The position numbers and the translations under genes are program-made. A stretch of DNA of 62,000 nucleotides, from contig CAJNDS010002395.1 in NCBI GenBank assembly GCA_905221605.1, positions 35,001-97,000 on the forward strand, written 5' to 3'. Shown in pieces: positions 8,826-20,459 of the stretch (position 1 is the stretch's first letter; every line of letters begins with the position of its first letter). The DNA is from Symbiodinium natans (lineage: Eukaryota > Sar > Dinophyceae > Suessiales > Symbiodiniaceae). The notes beneath the pieces are model-generated. The model did no database searches and was not told where the DNA came from. It saw only the letters and a program-made list of their open reading frames with translations.

Positions 8826-11342
8826 CCCGAAGCGAGATCCTCTCAAGGCGCAGATGACACAACCCAGAAGGACTAATGGGCGGCATGCGTCGTGGGCGGG
8901 AGGCGGCCAGGTGCGGACACAGGATGGTGAGGGACATTAATAAGCCCAATTTCAACAAGCCCGTCACTGGTCTTGCGATCCAGCTAGACCCTGCAACGCT
9001 GGCAGCTCGGGCGCAGACCGGATTCTAGGACGCCCTTCACCTCCTGCCGGCGAACAGCAAAAGCCAAGCATCAGAAAGCAAGGGATGACAATACCACTAC
9101 TTTCTCTCTCAGGCTGCGTTGGTTCATGAACCTGATAAGATCGAAAGCGACAATGCCAAGCCGAAGCGTTCTAACATACTTCTGCGCATTTTTTGGTGTT
9201 TTGACTGGACTGAATCATGCTCCACCCGAAATTCAAGACCCCCTAAACCTGAACCCCAAACCCTAAGCCCGACCTCAACCGAAAGATCCCAAAGTGGGAC
9301 CCTAAAAACGCGGGCAACAGGTGCCATCTCAGCCTTGGCCTCCGTCTGAACCCCTCGAGCTGAGCAACTGCCCATACTCCCCCAACCTCTCTGTCAACAC
9401 CGGCTAGATTCGCGCGGCGCCCACGCCAGCGCCCGCGGCCCGAACCACGCGTATTTATCGAAGCCTCGAAGGCTACCCAGTAGCATTCTGGAACGATTTT
9501 CGCGTTCTCGCCGTCCTCGAAACTGTCATCCATTTTGGACTTCTGGAGTCGCGAGATGCGAAACTGTTGTCGCTTTTTTTGCCGGCTAGACTCACGAAAT
9601 GCGAAACTGTCATCGTTTTGGGACTTCTTGGCTCACATGGGCTCTCACTGTTTGGGGTCTACGGCGGCATCAGTACTTTCAGAAAACCGAGAATTTAATC
9701 CCTCCCCGGCCTCCACTGCAGAAGCGAAGCCCGCAGCGCGGCAGCGTACTCAGGCACCCAGAGGGGCATTCGGGCCGAAGAATCCCGGAAGCCCCCTGCG
9801 AAACACGAAGCCCGACGCAGTCGCCCAAAGAGCTCCGAGGTTGCCACCGCAGGTGGCCCGCTCCTCATTGGTTGCAGATCAAGCTTCCCACCCTCTGCGA
9901 AACAGTTGCCGTCACAAGCGGGCAACACTAGAATGACAGAGTGATACGCGATGTGCTTGGACAAGAAGCTCAAAGTAGCCAAGACCATGCTGGATGCCGC
10001 TGCACGCACGTTTCGTTGGGTCTTCTAGGCAATGTCATGCATGGGCAGTTGTGTTCGGATGGAGCATGTTCCGGCGTGCTTGTGCTTTGACACAGCTACT
10101 TGTGAGCCTAATCTGTCTAATTGACATGAAAGTCCAACGCACGAGCGCATGAGTATAGATCTGGAAATGCTGCGACCATGGTTGCTGAATGTTCGCCCTT
10201 TTCTCAGTTGAAAGCTCGACTTGGGCCATCTTGTTGTGGCCCATGCGCCACGCGTGTATACCGGCCCTGAACGCTTCATAGAGGCACCTGCACGTGTCTG
10301 CTGAGCGGCTGCAACTCTTTTCTGCGCGGCGTGCCGGCTGAACATGCCTGTCGAGCATGAAGAAGCCTAGCTGCGCCTTCAGGCGACCACCAGAGAAGAG
10401 GCGATGGAAGTTGGTTGCCGGGAACTGCTATTTCAAGAAAGACTCTGATCACAAATGTCTGTTTCTTCCACTGTTCTTCCACACACCTGCACCTGTGGCA
10501 GAGGAGCATTATGGGGCGCAGACTGTACATGGCCCGAATCTAACTCACAGGTTTGGCCTGACTGGTGAGACCTGGCGGCCGCAGCCCCAACTCTGCGGCG
10601 CAAACATCCAGACCTGAACGTGAGGAACCGGATTCCCACCACATCCCATAAGATGAATGCCACGACGCAGGCAAAAACAGAGCAAAACCAGGGAAACAAC
10701 TTCTAGACTGTACGCCTCATCCCGAAAAACGAGACCCTGTTGAAGCCCTATATTATGAGCAACACACCCTAACCCGTCCGCCCCCTCCCCCGGGACTCCC
10801 CCGTCCCCCAACACATCACTAATCTCCAAAGGAGACTCGTCATGCTTTGCAAAACCCTGAGCTCAACCGCAAAACTCACAAATGTCAAGAACCCGAACCT
10901 GCGGGTGCATCGGAACCACTCTGATTCTCCCTCCCTCACCCGGCCCCCCACCTTTCGCCGCGCCGCGGCTTCGAAATGGCAACGGCCGGGTGCTCGGATC
11001 CGCTTGGCCCGCTTGGCTAGGTGTAGCCTGCATTGTCACGGGAATTTTGGCGGGCTCTCACGGAGATTGGCCAACCTCCACCGCAAAAAGGACTCGAAAC
11101 GCTTCTAAGATTTTTGCAGAAGCTCTCAGCCCGACTGACCGTGGAAGGAGGCGAAAAATCCTCCAGAAAAAAACGACTTGGCTTGCACTCTGGCCTTGCC
11201 GAAGCATGGGCGCATAGCCAACCTGAGCTGCCTGAGCCATAAGAGTTTCATTTTTTTTGCGAGGGGAAAGTGGCGACAGCCCCCCGAGGGGTAGCTTAGG
11301 CTCTTGGTTCATCATGATGTGCAAAGTCACCAAAATTATGGG

Positions 11343-11365
11343 CCCCCCACCCCCCCCCCCCCCCC
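11343..11365. repeat. Poly-C tract
   Basis: About 22 C with one A interruption. Confidence 0.95.
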
Positions 11366-11727
11366 AACCAACCCAGTTTTTTCGGCCTGTCTGTGCACGA
11401 CGACCCCTGGCGGAGTCCAATGGGCCACGTTGTTTGCTGCAATTCCTGGCGACATGCGATGGACGCAACGGGGAAAACATTCCGCCGAAACTCATCGAAA
11501 CTCCATACTTTGAAGGGACTGGGGTCCTAGGAAATGCCCGAGGATCACCCAGATCAGTAGCCTTACAGGGAAGATTTGTAGGGTAAAGGACCAATCGATG
11601 GTTTGATGGCTCGCCTGGCATCTGATCTCTCCAGACCGCCCGTACTCTAAATGCAGCTACCCTATGGCCTAGGATAAACAACCCCACAGGGTCAGACATG
11701 CACACGTAAAGAAGGCTGCAAGCGTTA

Positions 11728-11749
11728 CCCCCCCCCCCCCCCCCCCCCC
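11728..11749. repeat. Poly-C tract, 22 C
   Basis: Uninterrupted C run on the plus strand. Confidence 0.95.
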
Positions 11750-12131
11750 TGGGAAGGGATCCACTTGCCGGAAGGCAGCAAACTCAAACCCTCAACCCAG
11801 GCCCCCCTCTCCAACCCCGCCACGCCCATGAAGCGCCTGGACCAAAGGTCGGTACGCGGGCCTGATCCGGCCTTGCCCAGGAGTTCTGGGGTCTGTTGGG
11901 GGTTGAGTTTGCTGAAAACGGGGCTCAGATTCGGGAGAGCGTGGTTTAGGCTACGACTACGAGCTATCGAAAGCTTGCCCAGACTTTAATCTCTAGAGGG
12001 GGTCCCTAGCAGACGAGCAAATAACCATCGGCATCTACTACCCTCCTTCCTTCACTAAGCCAAAGCAAGATTGAGCTCTGATAGGCGCTTCAAGGCACAA
12101 CATCGTCGTCAATCGCGAACCATTCTTCTGC

Positions 12132-12141
12132 ACTGTACAAT
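12132..12141. promoter_or_regulatory. Damaged palindrome (ACTGTACAAT) downstream of PCP-2
   Basis: Same flank and spacing as in the other copies, with one base changed, so the symmetry is lost. Confidence 0.35.
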
Positions 12142-12228
12142 TCAAAAAGTTAAGTTGGCAAGAAATACATAGAGCGGTGGCTTTCAAAGGGTCCGACAAT
12201 CGACGCCAGAGCGCCCGGCCAAGAACTC

Positions 12229-13630
12229 TCATCTCTGAGACGCTGCTACCACATCCTTGAAGGTGTAGAAGCCCTTTGCAGCGGCAGCTGCATCAAGAGG
12301 ATTCACCTTGGAGAACATGTTGTTGGGAATGGATCCATCCACAATTCCGGCCATGGAGTTGTACACGTCCATCACGGTGGCCTTTGGCACTGATGCGACA
12401 ATGCGCCCGATTGCTGCGTTCACTGCCTCGTAATCCGCAGCAGACGTCACTCCCTTGGCGTCGACGCTGCCAATGGCCTTGTGGTGCGCTTCGGCGGCGG
12501 CCTTCAACAGGTTTCCGTCCATCTGGCTGCCCATGACGATCATCTTGTCAATGGCGGTCATCACCTTCGGGGCTGTGGTGCCGGGCAGCGGCTTCAGGTA
12601 AACATCGGACAGCCAGTCCACCTGACAGTTCGCACACAAGCAAACTAGAGAAGGCTCGGTCAAAGGAAACCATTGCAGACCCTTAGGAACTGGATATAGC
12701 ATGGGGGACTAAATCAAGTTTCTCATTTATCTCCAGCAAAGACAAAGACACAACAGCGCGGGCCATCGACCCCAACTTTTCTTATTTGCAATCCTGCACC
12801 TCTTTCAAGAAAGGGTAAGATGCATCCGAGAGGGCTTTCGCCGCCGCACCAATCTTGTCACCAGTGGGCACAGTGGCAGGAGCACCAACCGCAGACACTT
12901 GGTTCCTTGGATTTGTTTGCGGAAATCAGTTGAAATATGCTAAGACAAGGCGCGACGCAGATGCAGAACGACGTGGGAATTCTGAGATAGTCAAACATCG
13001 ATCTGAATCAACTCCAATGCTCTTTTCCACCACGTCCTTGAACTCCAAGAAGCCCTTGTATGCCTTCTCGGCATCGGCACCATTGACCAAAGACTTCATG
13101 TAGGCGGGCACGGCGGGGTCAGTGATGTCCTTCACGGCATTGTAGACGTCCATGACCTTTGCCTTGGGGACGGACGCCACAACGCGGCCCAGAGCTGCGT
13201 TCACCGCATCCCAATCCGCTCGAGAAGTCACACCGTTGGCACCTGAGATACTTCCGATGGCCTTGTGATGGGCCTCCGCCGCGGCCTTCAAGAGCTTGGG
13301 GTCTGCGGCGGCTCCCATGTCGATCATCTTGTCAATCGCCTTCAGAGCTTGGAGAGGTTGGAACTTGCCAGGAGCTTGCAAGAAGATGCCGTTGTTCCAG
13401 TCCACTTCCTTCGCGAAGTCGTAGGACGCATCACCAAGCTTCTTTGCTGCATCGCCAATTTCGTCGGCGAACGCAGCCGGAGCCATCATCATGCCGGCTG
13501 CGGATGCAGCTGCCACTGGCGCAGCCGTTCTGCGAAGCGGCCCGGGCACGAAGCCGGAGCGGGAGAGGCCGCATGCCAGCAACGCACCCGCAACAACACA
13601 AGCGGTGACCTTCCTCGTGGAGCGCGCCAT
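12229..13630 (-). CDS. PCP: Peridinin-chlorophyll a-binding protein precursor, copy 2 (PCP-2), three exons
   Basis: Second PCP gene, upstream of PCP-1 in transcriptional order. Exons: 13023-13630, 12800-12905, 12229-12621; introns 117 and 178 bp. 368-residue precursor, 313 mature, with the same leader layout and both HH motifs. It is the most divergent of the six: R25 in the leader in place of S, mature Q39, A118, S152, P157, G197 and G275. Intron 1 is clearly different in sequence from the other five copies, and intron 2 is the longest of the set. The base before the usual CAG/GTG acceptor of intron 1 is changed (CAA/GTG), so a GT-AG splice there would not work. The GA-AG splice (AAAA/GAGC to CCAAG/GAAC) stays intact and keeps frame. 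The 3-prime palindrome is also damaged here. The reading frame is open throughout, so nothing marks it as a pseudogene. Confidence 0.94.
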
Positions 13631-13672
13631 TTGCAGGAGAGCAAGATGAGAAGCTCTTGGTCAAAAGTATGC

Positions 13673-13870
13673 TCAAAGCCAAAAATGCTCCCGCATAGAG
13701 ATCCTTTCAACGCGCAGATGACACCACCCGCGGGCAAAGTGCAGGGCGGGGGAGGCGGGTAACGCATGTGTTTTGAAGGATGCGAGCATAAACTCAAGCT
13801 GTTGGTAAACGTTGTACAAAGCGACCAGCGCAACGACCACGCTCAAGACTTTCCACGAAGAACGTGCCAT
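13673..13870 (-). CDS. Leader-like short ORF upstream of PCP-2 (65 codons, unproven)
   Basis: Starts MARSSWKVLSVVVALVALYN, a basic start followed by a hydrophobic run like a signal peptide. The first eight residues match the PCP leader MARSTRKV at six positions, so it may be a paralogous or decayed leader exon. It ends with TGA 42 nt before the PCP-2 start, on the same strand. No domain follows the hydrophobic run. It could be a real small secreted or plastid peptide, an upstream ORF, or debris of a truncated gene copy. Confidence 0.3.
   Translation of the reverse strand: MARSSWKVLSVVVALVALYNVYQQLEFMLASFKTHALPASPALHFARGWCHLRVERISMREHFWL
13677..13689 (-). promoter_or_regulatory. Spliced-leader-like element upstream of PCP-2
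   Basis: Same AGCATTTTTGGCT core, preceded by CGGG, which makes 13 of 17 bases agree with the spliced leader when compared from its CCGT start. It is followed by TTGAG. It overlaps the 3-prime end of the leader-like short ORF in this copy. Confidence 0.42.
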
Positions 13871-13929
13871 GACTCCAAGGGATGTACGGAGTACTTTGCT
13901 GCGTGCAACAGCCAGTGGAGTTTTCACTC

Positions 13930-16900
13930 TTCCTCGAAGGGGTCGCCCGAAGCAGGCTCAGGCTCAAGGGAGCAAAAACAATCACTCCAAGCATCCTTCT
14001 GAAATTGTGGGACGTCGTGGGTCTAGGATGGCAGATGGGCTGGGGAGGTGCGAACGAGGTCAGTTCAAGCTCTCCGCGCCTGATTCGCGGCCAGCCGTTC
14101 GTCTGTGGGGCCTCGTGGTCGGGGCTTCTTCTGGGCTACATAGGAACATCACCGCTCGCTGACAAGCTCTAGATTTGCAGTTACAGTGATTGGGATCCTG
14201 GGATCTTGGGAGCATGGCTGATGCAAAGAAGCCCTCCCAACCCAAAGCAGCAGCCTGGTGGGCCACTATGACGTGCTGCGGAGGGTATGACCTCTCGAGG
14301 GCGCTAATGCAACATCTGCAGAGTGCCGAATACCGAATACCGCTGTCCATAATTTCCTGGCTTTGACGCTTCAGACCACCTAGCTAATAACTTCCTCTGC
14401 CGCGCCCACGCCGAAATTGTAGACGGAGCTCTGGAGCAAAGGGGTTGGAGCGCCCAGCCCAAAAAACCGATGGGAACGGAGGAAACTAATTCCGGAGACA
14501 GCTTTGCAAGTAGCGAGGCCGCTGCGATGGACCAATCGCTGGGTCCCGGGCGCGGGCGGAGAGCCACCAAACCTAAGATTGGATTCCAAGGTGTTGATTG
14601 CTGGTCTCTCCACATGTCGTTGCAGTCGCAGGGCCCATAGCTAGTTGTGATTGTCACCCTCCCAGTCGGTGATTGAGCCATATGCGCGATGCTCAGCCCG
14701 GGCTGGGTGACACACTTGTCTTGGGCGCATTGTGCAGTGTGGGGGGGGGGTTTTGTCTCTTGTGTCCTGATGCTCAACTTGCTTGGACTCAGGGGATAGG
14801 TCATGAACTGCAAAGCAGAAGCCGACGCAAACGACTGGGAGCTTGGCGGAATGGCAACGCCTGCGCTGCGGAGGGGACGTGAGTTATTGGGTTGTCCTTG
14901 GAGGTTCTCCGGGAGGGCAAGAGCATGCATCCAAGTTGCAGGACACAAATACCCATGGGCTTGCGGCCTTACAAAGAAAGAAAGCAAAATCAATTTGCCT
15001 TTACGTGGCCCAAGAGTGTGATTTAGGTTCTTCTTAAGCACCCTTTAATGTACCAGACTTCTGGGTATGTGCTTTCAGGTAACACCGCGTTTGTGAGGTA
15101 GCACAAAAACACATCAGGAATCTTCACTGAGCCTCTCTTTGGTGTGTTCTGCCGAAGCCAAAGCTAATCGAGACCCACCTGGTCGCCCTGCCACCCCCCA
15201 ACGAGAGTTCCGCGCAGCATTCTTAGGGCTTTGGGCAAATGATGTCCATATGCTGCAAGCACCGAAAGAGCCCTGCCTGCATCTGTTCGCTGGGGTGGCA
15301 GGTCTTCGACCTCTTCCTGAGACAGAATCATATGCACAAAGAGGGAACGAGGGGGGGGTGATGCAGGGCCGAGTCTCGGCAATGACTTCTTGTGGGAGGT
15401 TCGGCTGGTATAGAGGAACTCCGAGCCCCTCTTCTGGCCCCTCTTCTGGTGAATTGGAAGCTGTAAGTTGGGGGTCGAGATCAAAGCACGACAGCAAGCA
15501 ACACAAAATGAACACCCGTATGGCAACATGATAAACTTCCTTGTCTTTACGTTGCCTTCTTCCTGAGAAGACCGTTCAAACTAGACACAAGACGTGGCAA
15601 CTCCTGGCCGTATATTGAGTTTCCGGGGACAGTGAGTGACATGGAAATCTGCACCCAGAAATTCCATCTGTGATTTACATTTTGGTAGCCCTTGACAGAA
15701 AGAATTCTGGAGCTCAAGCACCGTCGGGCAGCCGGTTTGCTACGCCACCACACTCTACTCCAGCACGTTTGGGGGAGCGCGTGTGCTTGCAACACGTTCT
15801 GCATGTACTTAGGGAGGTTGCCTCAAATTCCCTCAGGCGATTTTGGGAGAATGTTCTCTTTGCAGCCCCTGAAGGGGAGAGGGGGAAAGGGTGGCCCCTG
15901 ATTCAAAAGGAGCCCAAAAAGGAGCTGGGGGACTCCTCGTCGGAATCTTCTCGCCGTCCGAGGCGGAAGGCGGCGGCTGCGCCTTGCACGGCCTGCTGGG
16001 TCAATTCGAGGAGGCCCCCCCTCCCCCTCCCCCCCCATTTTCTTATGCGACCTCAAATTCGGCATCATTCAGAGGTGATATTAGAACGATGAGTTCGGCT
16101 ACTGAAGCATGCGAGAGTGGGCTCTGAATCACACCATCCCACTGCTACCTAAGCACTCCAATTTTTGTCCAGGAAGTTCACGCTCCATGCTCTTCTTCCG
16201 CAGCAATACGCAATAGCTGCGTATGGCCGTCGGAAGTTCGAGGCTCATCCGCCCCTTCACCTTGGAAACAATTAACAGGCATGCCCCGCCTTCTGCCCCC
16301 TTTCCACAACCCGGCCCATGTGCTCTGAGACCTTCCCTGTGGCACGGCCCACCTGCAGATCTTGTGGGCAGATGGGGCTGCTTAGGAGACTGTTCTCAGG
16401 CGGCCCGACATGCCAAAGTGGGGAACACAAGAGAAGATAAAGGGCGCTTGGACATGCTGCACAAAGCCCCGCCTGCAAACGGGGAAAGTTACCCATTCAA
16501 TCATTCGGACGCCCGACAACAATTCACCCCCAAACCGCCGCTTGGAGATCCTGGCCTGCTTCAGGCCCCGCGCCTCTGCCGATCTCTTGCTTCAAATGCT
16601 TCAATTGCGAAAAGCTCTTGAAATGGACTTCGCCATTCTCGGGAGTGTTCTGGGGATGGCGGGCTTAGAGTCTCAAAGGTCGGGCTCTGCCTTGCCTTGG
16701 CTATCAAAAGGCGCCTCCTGCCCTAAGGAAGCAGGTGCTCTTTTTGAACCTTGCAGAGAGCTCTCTCGTCGGTTTTCAAGGAGAGTCTCTGGAGAAGTCA
16801 CTCTTAGACCACTCTTCAAGACCTCAAAATCAAGGCAACAATACCACAGCTCAAAACAGTTAAAACCTCCGACGTACGGTCTCTCTCTCGAGCCCCTCAA

Positions 16901-19900
16901 AAGCATCCCTATTCGGATGTCTGAATCCCCCGAGGGTTCCGCCAGGCGGTCCACCCAATGAGGCATCGGGCCGACGCCTAGCTCCTTCCAGGGGAAGCTC
17001 GGAATTCAGGGTTTGGGTCGGGTTGGGGTTGAGTCGGCTTGTATCCGTGCTCACTCTGATTCTTGGCCTTCGTTGTGAGATCTGCTTGCTGTTGTTGCAT
17101 GTTGATTCATACATGTGCCTCGCGTTGACTGGCGGACGACTGTCTCGCATACGCTTCCAGTGCAGTCCTTCACGAGGTGCCGGCCGAAGCTGCAGCAATT
17201 GTGCCTCTCGAGTCCCAACAACGAGATGTTTTGGCGGAGGCCCTCTGCGAAACCAGCACCTGCAGCTACGGAAGTAGCTGGCCCTCCACCTCGTAGGAGC
17301 CTCTGTGGGTCTGCCTTGATGACCTGGGGCCCAGGCCCGACTAGATCGTAGTGCTCGCCCATGAACTCCTCCGACAGTGGATAAACAGAGGTGGAGCACT
17401 CAGAACTCATGGACGGCCCCTTGACCGGACGTCTCCAAGGCTGATGCTTCGAGAAGCCATGAATTGGGGCCACCATGCAAGCCCCGAACTTCTTCTCTAC
17501 CTTTTTTCTCCAAATCCTCACGCCCTGCACTACACTCCCACGACAACTTAAGCCGGCCCCAACCCTGGACAAAAGAGTTCAGAACCTCAAACTCAGTTGC
17601 CGTCATGGGCCTGGAAGGAGCTCCGCAGCACCCCGGCAAACTGGACCTCTGCCGGAAGCTGTCAACATTGGAAGCTGAGTCTTTCTTCTTTTTCGGGCGG
17701 GGGGCAGGGGGGAGTCTTGTACTGGGGCAGGGAGAATGCAGATTGGTTCAGCGAGAATGCAGATGAAGCGCTTCCTTCTCCACAAGAATGTTATGGTATT
17801 TCGTTGCTGGCAAGCCCGATAGTAGCTTCGATTGAAGCTCGGCCCGAGGAGGGCATGAGCTGAGACGCTACAAGTCGAAAGCATCCTTTCATGAAGGCAC
17901 GCTGGTGACTACAATGCAGCTCCACTCTCCCCGAAGCCTCGCTCATGTCCGTCTCGCCCAAAAGTACGGAGCACCTGGAGAACGAAACGAAGGAAGCGCA
18001 GGTCGAACAAGCAAGCTCCAGTTGGGCCCAAGGCATCCCGTTGCCTCATGCCACCCGAGGAGCTGCAACGACCCAGTGGACAGGAACAGCTACTGTAAAT
18101 CCCAAGCACTGCAACCATGGATGCTAGCCCTCTGAAGGACATCGCCCGGTGTACCTTACGGAGCTGGATAGGGCTGGCTGGGAAGAGCCCTCCCCGAAAC
18201 ACGAATCAACACAAAACCTCGCCCCCCCAGACACCCCAAGCTTCCGAAACCCCCCGATTCACAGAACTCCATGAAGCAACCCGCCAAAAAAGACAGGGAA
18301 ACCTTCCCCGGAAACGTCTGCCTCATCGGGGCCGAGGCGCTTGTAAACATGCCGCGTCTGCTGCCTCGGAGGGCTCACGCTGACCTCAGGATCGCGGCGT
18401 GTTTGGTCGAGCTTGCGGGGGTATGTGTGTTTCGGGCAGCAGCCGGGGGCCGTGCACCGTAGAGGCCGTAGGACCACTCCCCTCCGAAGACCTCCAGCTG
18501 TTGGGGTTCAATGCGGTTCGAAGACTCTTTCAAGCTCTTTTGCGGCTCACGAACATGAACTTCAAAGCCTGCATTGCTTTAAGCTCTTGGCTCTACAAAG
18601 ATACGTACCAGCAAGACACGCAATACATAGATACCCTCAGGGAGCAACCCCTCCAAGCATTTTTCAAGTCAACCTCTCCACATTCAATTATGGTACCCCT
18701 ACAAATACCCTGCAAGTAAGTCTTTTTGGAGACCTCCACGCCGACGTGGAAGGCACCGACGCTGCCCCGCGTTGCGACGGACAGGAGAGAATTGGCCTTG
18801 ACCTTCAAAAAAGTCTCATTTGCAAGTCCTCCCCCCCCCCCCCCCTTCCCCCTTACACTGGCAGAAGAGGGGGCAGCTAAGCTGGGCCCTCTAAGCACTC
18901 TTTTAAGCCATCACCCCTCATCGGCTTTAAATGGGCTTCAAGTTTCCTGGCTTCGGCTTCGGTTTCGGCTTTGGGAAAGGGCATTGCAATGGAAGCTCTT
19001 GGAGTTTCTGCGTGAGGGAATGACAGCCACTTCGACTTCTGCGTTTTGACATGCCGGGGCGTCCCGATCTCAAGCTCCGAAAAGGCGTGATGGTCCAGTG
19101 CTGCGACGGTGAAGTGCGAGGCTCCGACGAACGTTTCGTTCAAGTTGTACACGTGTGCCTTATCTTGGGCAGGGTGCGCTGGCTGCTAGCCCAAGCAATG
19201 CCTATCAAACGATCCCGGTCTCCACATTCAGTCACATGAGTGTGCATGCTGTATGGAGGAATTCGAAAGTCGCCGACATGCGCTTGACTCTGATCTTACG
19301 ATATTCAGGGAACATTCAGGGGGATTTCCACGCCCATGGGCTCTTTTGCTTCGATCCTGGAAGCCTTCCTCCCAACAGCTTCCGAGGCTCTACTGCCACA
19401 TCCCAACCAACACACGAAGCACACTCCGAACCCTCCAGAAAGAACATGAGCAGACCAAACCGCTTCATACTTGCCAAGCTGCGAGGACGGTGTTTCGCGA
19501 TAGCTCCCGCGGGGACCTCTGGGTTCTTCGGAAGGGGGTCTTTTCCCACGTCCCCTCCAGCCAACACCACCCAAACCCTCCTTCAGCGAGGCACTCACCT
19601 TTCAGGGCTTCGGCTAAAGTGGTTTGTTGGACTCATCTGAGTGGAGGCGACTCCAGACCTCCAATTTGTCTTAATCAGGAGAGTAGCAGCGGTTTCGGAT
19701 GTGCTGGGGTGCGAGTTTGAGATGCGTGAACCTCTCGGAGTGAGCCAGGGCTTTGAGCTGAGGGGCAACAGCTGCCTGTCGATGTCCAGAAGCTGCAGTG
19801 GCGAGGGCTCCTGACATTTGGGTTTAGCTCAAGATTTCTCAAGGGCAAAGGATGAAGGAATCAGCAGTGCGTGAAACAATGAGACGTCGTGCTCCAATCC

Positions 19901-20380
19901 CAAACCCACAAGCCTTTGAAGTGTGGCTGGAGCGCACCTCCTGCGAGCAATGGCTGGGTTTGCGGTTTGGGATGGAAGTTTGTGCGAAGGGCTTTCGGGA
20001 TTTGGGTGGTTTCGCGGGGGTGTCGGTTGCACAAGAATTCGAAGCTTGAGCTTGAAGCTTGCACCTCGATTGTGCTCCGACACATCTACGGATGACGGTT
20101 CCGCCAGCCAAGCAAGTCTCCCCAACCCTGATTGCCCCCAAGCCCTGAATTTCAAGTCGCGAAGCTCCTTTAGCAGCTGCTCTTGCGGCAGCTTGGCCAG
20201 TAGGTCGCGCTCATGTTCGGGCACCTGTGCTCCACAACTCTGTGATTCCAAGCCCCATCGCTACTCACCCAGCGTCCTTTGCCGCCTTGGCCCTTAACCA
20301 ACCTGAGCCCAATAAACAAAAACGGCGACGGTCTGGTACCCCTCAACACAGCAGAGCTCTGTCCGCTCTCTGTCTCTTTG
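13930..20380. other. No gene recognised
   Basis: Long spacer with one 245-codon reverse ORF (14304-15041) that shows no domain, repeat or targeting signal I recognise, and a poly-C tract at 18831-18845. I see no exon-like stretch with clear coding character. Confidence 0.55.
18831..18845. repeat. Poly-C tract, 15 C
   Basis: Uninterrupted C run on the plus strand. Confidence 0.95.

Positions 20381-20381
<1 letters not shown>

Positions 20382-20458
<77 letters not shown>
20382..20458. repeat. (CT)n microsatellite
   Basis: About 35 CT units in near-perfect register; explains the Ser-Leu and Arg-Glu repeat ORFs here. Confidence 0.97.
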
Positions 20459-20459
20459 A

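Larger units (their letters stand above)
8880..12040. other. Spacer between PCP-1 and PCP-2, no gene recognised
   Basis: Spacer of about 3.2 kb with a short CCCTAAA-like patch near 9241-9273 and two poly-C tracts. ORFs are short and unrecognised; the 215-codon reverse ORF at 11058-11705 runs through a poly-C tract and is probably spurious. Confidence 0.6.

Noticed and set aside
14304-15041. 245-codon reverse ORF, among the longest in the spacer
   Set aside because: No recognisable domain, targeting signal or repeat, and the composition looks like non-coding DNA read in frame; overlapping ORFs of fair length exist in other frames.
20382-20458. Ser-Leu and Arg-Glu repeat proteins
   Set aside because: Translations of a CT/GA microsatellite; the same applies at 39432-39500 and 40602-40652.
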